From Methanobacteriota archaeon (GTDB taxonomy: Archaea; Halobacteriota; Bog-38; Methanoflorentales; Methanoflorentaceae), in assembly GCA_028679495.1 (NCBI GenBank), contig JAJRBK010000076.1, positions 1 through 6,937 on the forward strand: a DNA stretch of 6,937 bases, in the 5' to 3' direction. This document shows positions 1 to 6,376 of the stretch, piece after piece. Made by a program: the position numbers and the translations under genes. Positions within the stretch are counted from its first letter, which is position 1. Each line of letters opens with the position of its first letter. The notes below the pieces were generated by a model that did not search any database, had not been told where the DNA came from, and saw nothing but the letters and a program-made list of their open reading frames with translations.

Positions 1-653
1 ACCCCGTGCGTATGATAGCGGGCATGCTCTACGACGTCTACGAAGAGGCGCGCCTCCAAGCGACCCTAGTGTCGCTTGGATTGAGCGAGCTTGAGTCGTC
101 AATACTCATACAGCAGATCGAACGAAAGATCAACGTCCCTTTGACGTCAAGCACGGGACGCGTCTTAGACGCCGTTGCTGCAGCGCTGGATGTTTGCCAG
201 AAGCGAACATATGATGGGGAGCCCGCGATGAGGCTCGAAGGTGTCGCACACTATGGGTATCCGAGCGTTGCACTTCCCGTCGAGATAACCTCCTACGCGG
301 GGCGGCCAGTCCTCGACACACGGCTTATACTTGATGCAGTGCTCGTCGCAAAGCAGCGCGGTGAGCGTACGAAAGATATTGCTGCTTCAGCACAAAATAC
401 AATCGCAGAAGGTATCGCTATGATCGCTGCTCAAGCCGCCGAAGCGATGGGTGTAAACGTCGTAGGGCTCTCAGGAGGCGTTGCATACAATAAAGCCATC
501 GTTAAGAAGATAAAATCAGTATGCGCGCTTTCCGATCTTGAACTATTCAGCAACACGGCGGTTCCGCGTGGCGACGGAGGTATATCTTTTGGACAGGCGG
601 TTCTCACGGCGATGATCAAAAGCGGCCAGTATGAACTCGCCATACGACCATAA
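1..653 (+). CDS. hypF: Carbamoyltransferase HypF, C-terminal part (5' end outside window)
   Basis: This is the last 216 codons of hypF; the frame is open through the left edge, so the N-terminal acylphosphatase, zinc-finger and YrdC-like domains lie outside. HypF uses carbamoyl phosphate and ATP to make the carbamoyl group that HypE turns into the cyanide ligands of NiFe hydrogenases, in the cytoplasm. The visible part is the end of the Kae1-like domain. Counting from the GTG at position 6, it shows TSSTGRVLDAVAA at residues 47-59, TYDGEPAMRLE at 68-78, the nucleotide-binding LSGGVAYN at 155-162, and VPRGDGGISFGQA at 187-199, all typical of HypF rather than of the stand-alone tRNA-modifying Kae1. 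It ends with TAA and converges on the bactofilin-like gene 47 bases downstream. The GTG at position 6 is only an internal codon. Its presence implies that the organism makes a NiFe hydrogenase. The family call is firm. Confidence 0.93.
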   Translation, partial: PVRMIAGMLYDVYEEARLQATLVSLGLSELESSILIQQIERKINVPLTSSTGRVLDAVAAALDVCQKRTYDGEPAMRLEGVAHYGYPSVALPVEITSYAGRPVLDTRLILDAVLVAKQRGERTKDIAASAQNTIAEGIAMIAAQAAEAMGVNVVGLSGGVAYNKAIVKKIKSVCALSDLELFSNTAVPRGDGGISFGQAVLTAMIKSGQYELAIRP

Positions 654-700
654 AGCAGCATCAAGAGGGCAGAACGGGAATAAGTAGAGGCGTTAAGAAC

Positions 701-1141
701 CTATTCTCCCCGAACGATAACTTTCCCTTTTGTCGAGATAAAGCCGATGCTTGCTTTTCCTTTTATTTCTACATTTCCGTCAGCGACAATGCGTTCGATA
801 ACAGCATCCGGCTTAACGAAAATGCTCCCCCCACTGTCAACCTCTTTTAGCTTGACTCCTTCAAGAAGCGTTGTATCATCGGCTGTTATGAGAACGCCAC
901 CAATTTCCGCGTCTTTGCCAATAAAAGCGCTTTCAGCCTTGACGTTCCCTCTCACGGTAGATCGATTACCTAGATCGAGCGAACCTTCGACGATGAGGTC
1001 CTCCCAAAAACTGACGTTTTTACCTGTAATAAGGTTGCCGCGCACGTGAACGCTTCGCTCGAAGAACACGTTATCCTTTATGATGTACGTATTGCTCTTC
1101 GGGTGCTTGCGAATAAGGCCTCGAGTATCCTCAGCGTTCAT
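701..1141 (-). CDS. Bactofilin-like / polymer-forming beta-helix protein
   Basis: A 146-residue protein made almost wholly of short repeated beta-strand units (for example SVHVRGNLITGKNVSF, then DLIVEGSLDLGNRSTVRGNV and AFIGKDAEIGGVL), alternating valine/isoleucine with glycine turns. This is the pattern of a right-handed beta-helix of the bactofilin (polymer-forming cytoskeletal) type. Bacterial bactofilins polymerise without nucleotide and often sit on the membrane; archaeal members are known but mostly uncharacterised, so a scaffold role is inference. The ATG start at 1141 is chosen because GGAGG lies three bases upstream. A TTG at 1189 would add 16 residues, but I see no ribosome-binding site before it. 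There is no signal peptide or membrane helix. It is the last gene after nadX and the UbiA prenyltransferase, 76 bases beyond the latter, and ends with TAG. A hexapeptide-repeat acyltransferase is an alternative, but the coil repeat is irregular and no catalytic histidine motif is visible. Confidence 0.72.
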   Translation of the reverse strand: MNAEDTRGLIRKHPKSNTYIIKDNVFFERSVHVRGNLITGKNVSFWEDLIVEGSLDLGNRSTVRGNVKAESAFIGKDAEIGGVLITADDTTLLEGVKLKEVDSGGSIFVKPDAVIERIVADGNVEIKGKASIGFISTKGKVIVRGE

Positions 1142-1144
1142 CGT

Positions 1145-1149
1145 CCTCC
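1145..1149 (-). promoter_or_regulatory. Shine-Dalgarno site of the bactofilin-like gene
   Basis: Read on the minus strand the sequence is GGAGG followed by three bases and ATG. It matches the anti-SD core of archaeal 16S rRNA, although the spacing is short. It is the reason for preferring the ATG at 1141 over the TTG at 1189. Confidence 0.55.
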
Positions 1150-1217
1150 GTCGTGAGCGTCGCAAAAAAGGCAACGGTAGTTGCGTCAAGGAGCTATTTA
1201 CTCTTTATGGTTATTAA

Positions 1218-2054
1218 TTACAGCGTAATTCTTCCTAAGACGTACGCCGCCAACACGATTACCATGCCATACTTCATGTATCGTGCCGAGCTCGCAGCAG
1301 ACTTCCAAGAAAACGCTGCCGCGGCCAAGAGAGCGACATCCGCCACTGCGATAATGCTCAGGTAGGTAAATCCAAAAGCGGAGATGATAAAGGGGATTGG
1401 ACTGACTGCAACAGCAATCAGCATAAACAAGACGGCCGCCTTGCGCGAGAGGGAGTCCCCATACTTAATAGGCAGCGTTGTCGCCCCCATGCGCCGGTCT
1501 CCCGCAAGGTCCTCGATATCCTTGACGATTTCACGAGAGACGATTGCGAACATCGCACTAATAAAGAGCACGGCTGGAACGTAAAACGCGTGTACGGAAG
1601 CTCCGCCAAAAAGAAAAACTGACCCTGTAAGATATCCCACGAGCAGATTTCCGATCAGCACTGATCGCTTCAACCGCCACGAGTAAAGAATAAGGAGAGC
1701 AGAACTGAGCGCTGCGATTGCAAGGCAGAGTGAGTTGAGTAACGACGCGAGTATCGTGCCTAAAAGCAAGAGAATGCAGGCATACACAAGCGCTTTCGAT
1801 TGTGTGATGAGACCGGCCGGTAGGGGGCGCGTAGGCTTATTAATACGGTCGATGTCGACATCAAAGTAGTCGTTGATCACGTTGCCACCGCCGGTGATGA
1901 GAAAAACTGCCGTGAATGCAAATAAAGCGGTAATAAGGAGGGCAGAGGTGAACTCGGCGCTACTTACAAAGATTCCTATAAGCGACGCTCCTGCGGCCAT
2001 AGCGCAGTTGAAAGGACGAAGTTCAGCAATGTAACTCCTAGTGTGGAACGTCAT
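1218..2054 (-). CDS. UbiA-family prenyltransferase, probable digeranylgeranylglyceryl phosphate synthase
   Basis: A 278-residue integral membrane protein with about eight or nine hydrophobic segments. It carries both aspartate-rich motifs of the UbiA superfamily: NVINDYFDVDID at residues 58-69, which binds the magnesium-diphosphate of the prenyl donor, and DIEDLAGD at 179-186, followed by the ATTLPIKYG stretch. NKPTRPLPAG at 72-81 is also conserved. The short length, the start near TRSYIAELRPFN and these motif versions fit archaeal (S)-2,3-di-O-geranylgeranylglyceryl phosphate synthase, which adds the second geranylgeranyl chain to glycerol-1-phosphate lipids. The alternatives are a quinone- or heme-related UbiA enzyme; those sets are not seen nearby. 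The ATG start at 2054 has GAGGT three bases upstream. It begins 38 bases after nadX ends and is probably co-transcribed with nadX and the bactofilin-like gene. The family is firm; the exact substrate is inferred. Confidence 0.88.
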   Translation of the reverse strand: MTFHTRSYIAELRPFNCAMAAGASLIGIFVSSAEFTSALLITALFAFTAVFLITGGGNVINDYFDVDIDRINKPTRPLPAGLITQSKALVYACILLLLGTILASLLNSLCLAIAALSSALLILYSWRLKRSVLIGNLLVGYLTGSVFLFGGASVHAFYVPAVLFISAMFAIVSREIVKDIEDLAGDRRMGATTLPIKYGDSLSRKAAVLFMLIAVAVSPIPFIISAFGFTYLSIIAVADVALLAAAAFSWKSAASSARYMKYGMVIVLAAYVLGRITL

Positions 2055-2092
2055 CAGACCTCTCTTGGCTGCAGTTACACAATAACGCGGTG

Positions 2093-2887
2093 CTACGTCC
2101 CGATCTTAACAGCATCGATGATCTTGTGTATCATTGCAGCCGCAGAATATGCGGCAAGCTTGCTCGTGCGGTCATTTGAAGACGGAACGTTTTCAAAGCG
2201 CGCTGCGAATCGTCCAAACTCTCCCTCCACATCAATCTCGTGCACGTTTCGTGTTAACCGGGGGTCGACGGCTATCCGCACGATCGTCCGGTCAAACCCG
2301 ACTCCAGCTAACGCAAGAGATGCTGCCACGTTAACGTTCTGAGGGAAACAATCAATCGCCTCGTGTGCCGTTCCCTCAAATATCACGCTCGTTTTTCCTA
2401 AATCGATGCCATGCTCGACCACGTATGGAGCGCTGCGTAAGCCAGCCGGAGGTTTGGTTGTTGTGAGGGTAACACGATCGATTGAGGCCTGTGAAGCGGC
2501 GAGCAAAGCGTCTATGCCGCCAATGGCTCCTGAAGGAATGTAAAGAGTAGAGCGATGAGATCGGGCTGCTTGAAAGACTTGCTTTCTAAAATCATGGTCG
2601 ACCAAAGCGCCAACGCTGAGGAGCATAAGGTCCGTGCCTTTCGTTAAAACGCTCATGGCAACGTCTCGGGCTGCCTGAACTGACGCACATTCGACCACAA
2701 GATCGGCTTGGTCGAGGATGTCAGACAATGGCACGGCTGCTGATTTTACTTTGAGTTTTCTCGCGAGCCGCTGCGCTCGCTCTGGGTGACGATCCATCAC
2801 AAGTACGGTGCCTTGAAAGCGATCAGCGTTCAGGGTGCGGCAGATTTCAGAGCCGATCACCCCACAACCGATAATTCCGACGATCAT
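2093..2887 (-). CDS. nadX: L-aspartate dehydrogenase (NAD biosynthesis)
   Basis: A 264-residue cytoplasmic enzyme predicted to oxidise L-aspartate to iminoaspartate with NAD(P), replacing the flavoprotein NadB as the first step to quinolinate. The N-terminus starts directly with a Rossmann fold and GCGVIG at residues 7-12. Further family marks are IPSGAIGG (117-124), TTKPP (143-147), FPQNVNVAA (181-189), NVHEI (214-218, the conserved histidine stretch of the substrate domain) and SSNDRTSKLAAYSA (236-249). Length and motif order match aspartate dehydrogenases of Archaeoglobus and Thermotoga type. The start is ATG; an AGGG lies about seven bases upstream, a weak ribosome-binding site. The gene is divergent from nadC, with 49 bases between the two starts, and heads the nadX-UbiA-bactofilin string. 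It ends with TAG. NadA, the next enzyme of the pathway, is not in the window. Confidence 0.9.
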   Translation of the reverse strand: MIVGIIGCGVIGSEICRTLNADRFQGTVLVMDRHPERAQRLARKLKVKSAAVPLSDILDQADLVVECASVQAARDVAMSVLTKGTDLMLLSVGALVDHDFRKQVFQAARSHRSTLYIPSGAIGGIDALLAASQASIDRVTLTTTKPPAGLRSAPYVVEHGIDLGKTSVIFEGTAHEAIDCFPQNVNVAASLALAGVGFDRTIVRIAVDPRLTRNVHEIDVEGEFGRFAARFENVPSSNDRTSKLAAYSAAAMIHKIIDAVKIGT

Positions 2888-2889
2888 CT

Positions 2890-2903
2890 CGAAACCCTTT
2901 AAG
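2890..2903 (+). promoter_or_regulatory. Candidate archaeal BRE/TATA promoter of nadC
   Basis: CGAAA (2890-2894), three C bases and TTTAAG (2898-2903) resemble a BRE followed by a TATA box. A start of transcription about 25 bases downstream would fall just before the GGTGAT ribosome-binding site, giving a very short leader. The position is sensible but the match is weak, and it rests on one short intergenic region. Confidence 0.3.
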
Positions 2904-2927
2904 TCGCTTCAGATAGAAAACATATGT

Positions 2928-2933
2928 GGTGAT
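2928..2933 (+). promoter_or_regulatory. Shine-Dalgarno site GGTGAT that fixes the nadC start
   Basis: GGTGAT is an exact match to the part of the archaeal SD sequence complementary to the 16S rRNA 3' end. It sits three bases before the GTG at 2937. It decides the start, because the frame is open well upstream into the nadX coding region. Confidence 0.65.
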
Positions 2934-2936
2934 ATT

Positions 2937-3743
2937 GTGGATGTCTGCGATATTGAGAGGTTTATGGCAGAAGATGTGGGTTTCGGCGACATAACGACCG
3001 CTATGCTGCCTGATATTGACGGTGCTGCTGATCTCATTGCACACGAAGATGGTATCGTTGCCGGGTTGCACGAGGCCCAGAGCGTCTTCAACTATTGTAA
3101 CGTCACGACAAGTCCCCTCTGTAATGATGGAGATATTGTGAACGCGAATGACACAGTAACACGTCTCTCGGGTCGCGTGAGGGATATTTTAGTCGCTGAG
3201 CGGGTCGCACTAAATCTCCTATGTCGCATGAGTGGCATCGCCACACTCACCCAGCGATGCAAGCTGGCCGCCGGCAGCGTTACCATAGCCGCAACAAGAA
3301 AAACGACGCCTGGTTTTCGTTATTACGAGAAAAAAGCCGTAGCTATTGGAGGTGGCGATCCGCACCGGTACTCGCTCTCAGATTCATATTTGTTTAAGGA
3401 TAACCACTTGAACGTCCTTTCCATCGAGGATGTGCTGAGCAAAAAAACGTTCTTTACAAAAAAAGTTGAAATAGAAGTCGAAGCGGTAGAAGACTGCCTT
3501 AAAGCTGCTCAGCTTGGCGCCGACATTATAATGTTCGACAACATGGAAACCAATGAAGTTATTTCTGCTGTCACGGCGTTGAAAGAGCAGGGTTTACGTG
3601 ACAGTGTGCTGCTCGAAGCGTCTGGAGGTATTACGCTCGACAACATCAGAGACTATGCGTCAACGGGAGTAGACGTGCTCTCCCTTGGATACCTCACCCA
3701 CTCATCAGCGTGGCTCGATTTCAGCCTTGAACTACACATGTAA
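2937..3743 (+). CDS. nadC: Nicotinate-nucleotide pyrophosphorylase (carboxylating), quinolinate phosphoribosyltransferase
   Basis: A 268-residue enzyme that condenses quinolinate with PRPP, releasing carbon dioxide and pyrophosphate to give nicotinate mononucleotide. The N-terminus IERFMAEDVGFGDITT is the family's usual opening. The alpha/beta-barrel part follows, with ERVALNLLCRMSGIAT (88-103), TRKTTPG (120-126), GGGDPHR (138-144), KDNH (154-157), VEIEVE (177-182), DIIMFDN (196-202), EASGGI (227-232) and VDVLSLGYLTHS (245-256). These hold the expected arginine, lysine, glutamate and aspartate ligands for quinolinate and PRPP. The GTG start at 2937 is chosen for the GGTGAT site and because it gives the usual family length; an in-frame GTG at 2835 would run over the start of nadX and add 34 unrelated residues. 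The gene is divergent from nadX and ends two bases before the end of the cysteine desulfurase gene. The related protein ModD is a less likely alternative, as there are no molybdate genes here. Confidence 0.92.
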   Translation: MDVCDIERFMAEDVGFGDITTAMLPDIDGAADLIAHEDGIVAGLHEAQSVFNYCNVTTSPLCNDGDIVNANDTVTRLSGRVRDILVAERVALNLLCRMSGIATLTQRCKLAAGSVTIAATRKTTPGFRYYEKKAVAIGGGDPHRYSLSDSYLFKDNHLNVLSIEDVLSKKTFFTKKVEIEVEAVEDCLKAAQLGADIIMFDNMETNEVISAVTALKEQGLRDSVLLEASGGITLDNIRDYASTGVDVLSLGYLTHSSAWLDFSLELHM

Positions 3744-3745
3744 AA

Positions 3746-4927
3746 CTACACGAGAGAGGTAGCGATAAGACCAACCGCTCCTGTCAGAAGGTTGACCTCT
3801 TCGATTGTATTGTACGGTCCAAAGGAGGCTCGCACGGTACCATCAAGGCCAAGCGACAGGAGTGCGGGCATAGCACAGTGGTATCCGCTTCGCGTACAAA
3901 TCTTGTTCGTCTCATCGAGCATCATTGAGACGTCGTGCGGATGCAGATCTGCGACGTTAAACGACACAACACCGATCCGATTCTCAGGACCATATACCGT
4001 GACGTTTTCAATCTCAGCCAGCTGCTTTGCGGCGAGTCTCGCCAGCATGGTGACATGTTTTTCAACGTTTGTAACCCCAAGCGTCTTGACATATTCTACT
4101 GCCCGCCCTACGCCAATTACGCCGGGTATGTTGGGGGTGCCAGCCTCAAAACGCGCGGGAGGATCAAGAAGCTCGTAGTCACAACCGCGAACCCATTCAA
4201 CGGCACCACCTCCTAGGATCGTAGGACGTAGTTCCTCAGGATCGTGGATGATGAGAACACCTGTGCCTTGTGGGCCCAAAAGACCTTTGTGACCGGGCAG
4301 CGCGAGATAATCAGGTGCAAGTTTTTTCATTGACAACGGAATCTCACCGGCAGATTGCGCAGCGTCCACGAGCACAGACACACCGTGCTTACGACCGATC
4401 TTGATAACCTGATCGATGTCTAGAACCGAGCCGAAGACATTAGAAACGTGCGACAGCGCGATCAACTTCGTACTGTCGGTGATCTTCTCCTCAACAGCGT
4501 TTGGATCGATTATGCCCTCATGGTTTGCGTCCACGAGGTCAAGGACAACACCGTATGAGCTGAGTCCGACCCATGGCAGATAGTTCGAGTGGTGTTCAAT
4601 TGCGCTTGTGATAACACGATCGCCTGGCGCCCATTCCCGTCCGTGGGCTACAATGTTGATGCTTTCAGTCGTATTCTTAGTGAAGATAACGTTTCTAGGA
4701 TCGGCCTCAAAAAACGACGCGACACTCTCACGAGCGTTCTCGTAATGTTCCGTCGTGGCTTGGGCTAAACGATGTGCGCCCCTACCATAGTTGCCCGCGT
4801 ACTCGAAGAAGTACTCGTTCATAGCCTCTACAACTGGTCGTGGCGTCTGGCTCGTCGAGGCATTATCAAGGTACACGACTTGCTCAAGGACAGGGAAATC
4901 AGGCCTGATTGCATAAACGTCGTACAT
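3746..4927 (-). CDS. sufS: Cysteine desulfurase, SufS/CsdA (group II) type
   Basis: A 393-residue PLP-dependent class V aminotransferase-fold enzyme that takes sulfur from cysteine as an enzyme persulfide, leaving alanine, and feeds iron-sulfur cluster or other thiol-cofactor assembly. Visible marks are YLDNAST (19-25), the PLP-stacking histidine in EHHSN (111-115), DAAQSAGEIPL (188-198), the Schiff-base lysine K214 in PGHKGLLGPQGTG, and the persulfide cysteine C351 in TRSGYHCAMP, the group II form of the active-site loop. Length is slightly under bacterial SufS (about 405). The start is ATG; no clear ribosome-binding site precedes it, so a very short leader or leaderless mRNA is possible. 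It ends with TAG two bases from the nadC stop and is divergent from the Nudix gene. No sufBCDE or scaffold gene is adjacent. Its place beside nadX/nadC recalls bacterial clusters with a NifS-like protein next to nad genes, which suggests (inference) service to the NadA cluster. Confidence 0.88.
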   Translation of the reverse strand: MYDVYAIRPDFPVLEQVVYLDNASTSQTPRPVVEAMNEYFFEYAGNYGRGAHRLAQATTEHYENARESVASFFEADPRNVIFTKNTTESINIVAHGREWAPGDRVITSAIEHHSNYLPWVGLSSYGVVLDLVDANHEGIIDPNAVEEKITDSTKLIALSHVSNVFGSVLDIDQVIKIGRKHGVSVLVDAAQSAGEIPLSMKKLAPDYLALPGHKGLLGPQGTGVLIIHDPEELRPTILGGGAVEWVRGCDYELLDPPARFEAGTPNIPGVIGVGRAVEYVKTLGVTNVEKHVTMLARLAAKQLAEIENVTVYGPENRIGVVSFNVADLHPHDVSMMLDETNKICTRSGYHCAMPALLSLGLDGTVRASFGPYNTIEEVNLLTGAVGLIATSLV

Positions 4928-4989
4928 CGGGGCATATTAAGCGCCTGGCTCAATAGCTTTTGTGGTGATCGGAGTGGCTACCGCTGGAT

Positions 4990-4995
4990 AGGCGG
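4990..4995 (+). promoter_or_regulatory. Imperfect Shine-Dalgarno site of the Nudix gene
   Basis: AGGCGG, one mismatch from AGGAGG, lies six bases before the ATG at 5002. It favours that start over the later ATG at 5050, which has only AGGA two bases away. Confidence 0.4.
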
Positions 4996-5001
4996 CCGTA
5001 T

Positions 5002-5490
5002 ATGACAAAACGCTTTTCTGATACGCAGCTCTTAGTAGCTTGCAGGACCATGAAAAGGGCAACATCACAGCATAATGGCAGATCTCCTGCTCTTACGGTT
5101 GATGCCGTTGTCATAGCAGATAGAGAGATCGTGCTCATCAAGCGGCAAAAAGGGCCTTTTCAAGCGCGTTGGGCCTTACCGGGCGGGTTTGTCGAATATG
5201 GTGAGACAGTCGACGCGGCCGTACGAAGGGAAGTAGCAGAGGAGACGGGTCTTCGTATAGAGCTAAAGTCGCTTATTGGAGTTTATTCAGATCCGTATCG
5301 AGATCCCCGGGGACACGTTGTATCTATCGCGTTCCTCGCAGAGACTAACTCAGGTACATTATCTGGAGGCTCCGATGCCAGTGAAGCTCGCTTGTGGCCG
5401 CTTACAGCACTACCAGCCTTAGCGTTTGATCACGCTCGCATAATTAGTGACGCGCTAAAGCTTATGGGGGCGCCTTCACGCCTTGCTTAA
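5002..5490 (+). CDS. Nudix hydrolase, ADP-ribose pyrophosphatase-like
   Basis: A 162-residue Nudix protein. The complete Nudix box runs from G62 to L84 (GFVEYGE, seven residues, then REVAEETGL), giving the metal-binding glutamates E77, E80 and E81. A first strand TVDAVVIADREIVLIKR and the motif YSDPYRDPRGH (95-105) are typical of archaeal and bacterial ADP-ribose pyrophosphatase-like members, which split ADP-ribose into AMP and ribose 5-phosphate. Other nucleoside-diphosphate derivatives are possible substrates. The ATG at 5002 is taken because of AGGCGG upstream. Starting at M17 (position 5050) would drop residues that do not look like family sequence and give 146 residues, so the first 16 residues are uncertain. 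The gene is divergent from sufS and its last 29 bases overlap the 3' end of prs on the other strand. ADP-ribose recycling would fit the NAD and PRPP genes around it. Confidence 0.87.
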   Translation: MTKRFSDTQLLVACRTMKRATSQHNGRSPALTVDAVVIADREIVLIKRQKGPFQARWALPGGFVEYGETVDAAVRREVAEETGLRIELKSLIGVYSDPYRDPRGHVVSIAFLAETNSGTLSGGSDASEARLWPLTALPALAFDHARIISDALKLMGAPSRLA

Positions 5491-6322
5491 TCAAGGGCGC
5501 AACGCTCATACAGCTCTCAGCTCGTTCAATAGTATCGGTCGCTAAGATGCTGTCCACCCCAGCGTGATACAGGCGGAGCCGGGCATTCAAAGACAGAACG
5601 GGGTGAATACACGCAACGTGTACTTGTCGTGCCCCTTGCCCTCGCAACAGCTTAATTGCTTCAGCCATCGTGCCACCCGTCGATATCATGTCATCGACTA
5701 TAACCACATCTCGTTCATCAACATCAACGGTCTTTGGCTGAATCTGCACTTGCTCTGGCGACACACGCTTTTTCACTAATACATCAAATTCGCTCTGCAT
5801 CGCCTGGGCAACGTCATGCACGAGCTGTATGGCGCCTTCATCGGGTGAAATAAGCAACGGAGACACAAAGTTCATTTGCTTCAGGTGACTTCCGATGGTT
5901 TGTGCTGCAGAAAGGTTCATCGCCGGGTTTCCACCTCTAAGCTGAAAATGCTCAAGCGTGTGTTGATCGTGTATGTTTATAACGTAGACTTCATCCGCTT
6001 CGATTGTACGCGCGATTGCACGAGCGCTTATCGGTTCTCCAAGCTTGAAGCGCTTGTCCTGTCGAGCATAGCCAAAGTAGGGGATGACCACACGTAAAAA
6101 GCCGTCTGAGGCGGCATCAATGAGCTGCAGCAAGTAGATGATCTGATCATTCGTCGTCGTGCTTTGAATGACAAGCGTGTCTCCGTCTAGTTCATCCACG
6201 ATCCGGAGGTATAACTCGCCGTCTGGAAATTCCTTGAATTCTACAAGTGCTAATTCACATTCCATGTTTTTTGCTACTCGTGCCGCGAGTAACTGCGAAG
6301 CCGGGCCTCCTACTATCTTCAT
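5462..6322 (-). CDS. prs: Ribose-phosphate pyrophosphokinase (PRPP synthetase), archaeal short type
   Basis: A 286-residue cytoplasmic enzyme that transfers pyrophosphate from a nucleoside triphosphate to ribose 5-phosphate, making PRPP for nucleotide, histidine and NAD synthesis. Marks in order are FPDGELYLR (32-40), the flexible-loop region YARQDKRFKLGEPISA (85-100), the HDQH segment (118-121), ISPDEGA (158-164), and the PRPP-binding loop DVVIVDDMISTGGTM (205-219). Length matches the short archaeal enzymes rather than the bacterial form of about 315 residues. The ATG start at 6322 has AGGA seven bases upstream. It is read in the same direction as the RDD gene, 112 bases after it, with an inverted repeat between them, so it may have its own promoter. 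Its C-terminus (QGVKAPP) is encoded in the convergent overlap with the Nudix gene. PRPP is the co-substrate of NadC encoded nearby. Confidence 0.94.
   Translation of the reverse strand: MKIVGGPASQLLAARVAKNMECELALVEFKEFPDGELYLRIVDELDGDTLVIQSTTTNDQIIYLLQLIDAASDGFLRVVIPYFGYARQDKRFKLGEPISARAIARTIEADEVYVINIHDQHTLEHFQLRGGNPAMNLSAAQTIGSHLKQMNFVSPLLISPDEGAIQLVHDVAQAMQSEFDVLVKKRVSPEQVQIQPKTVDVDERDVVIVDDMISTGGTMAEAIKLLRGQGARQVHVACIHPVLSLNARLRLYHAGVDSILATDTIERAESCMSVAPLIKQGVKAPP
5479..5499. other. Hairpin in the Nudix/prs convergent overlap
   Basis: CCTTG (5481-5485) and CAAGG (5492-5496) pair around a six-base loop that holds the Nudix stop codon. With G5497 bulged, two more pairs extend the stem. It lies where both transcripts end, so it could help stop or stabilise either RNA, but it has no U-tract and is partly set by coding sequence on both strands. 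Confidence 0.25.
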
Positions 6323-6376
6323 ATCTTCTTCCTGTTCTTTCTTTCGGGAACCGATGCGTTATCCGCTCCCAGCCTG

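Noticed and set aside
431..664. Minus-strand frame overlapping the end of hypF, in frame beyond the TAG of the bactofilin-like gene
   Set aside because: It would need readthrough of TAG and lies antisense to the conserved end of hypF; its sequence shows no domain.
676..710. Possible terminator hairpin (GGGAATA with TATTCTCCC) between hypF and the bactofilin-like gene
   Set aside because: Only about five continuous pairs, a long loop, and it reaches into the stop codon of the bactofilin-like gene; no T-run follows.
2835..2936. In-frame 5' extension of nadC beginning with GTG at 2835
   Set aside because: It runs antisense over the first codons of nadX, encodes residues unlike NadC, and the GGTGAT site plus family length support the GTG at 2937.
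3443..3467. Two runs of seven A in nadC, possible slippage sites
   Set aside because: The normal frame reads through with intact NadC motifs before and after, and neither shifted frame offers a sensible product.
3792..4216. Open frames on the plus strand inside the cysteine desulfurase gene
   Set aside because: They are antisense to conserved SufS coding sequence and show no recognisable domain.
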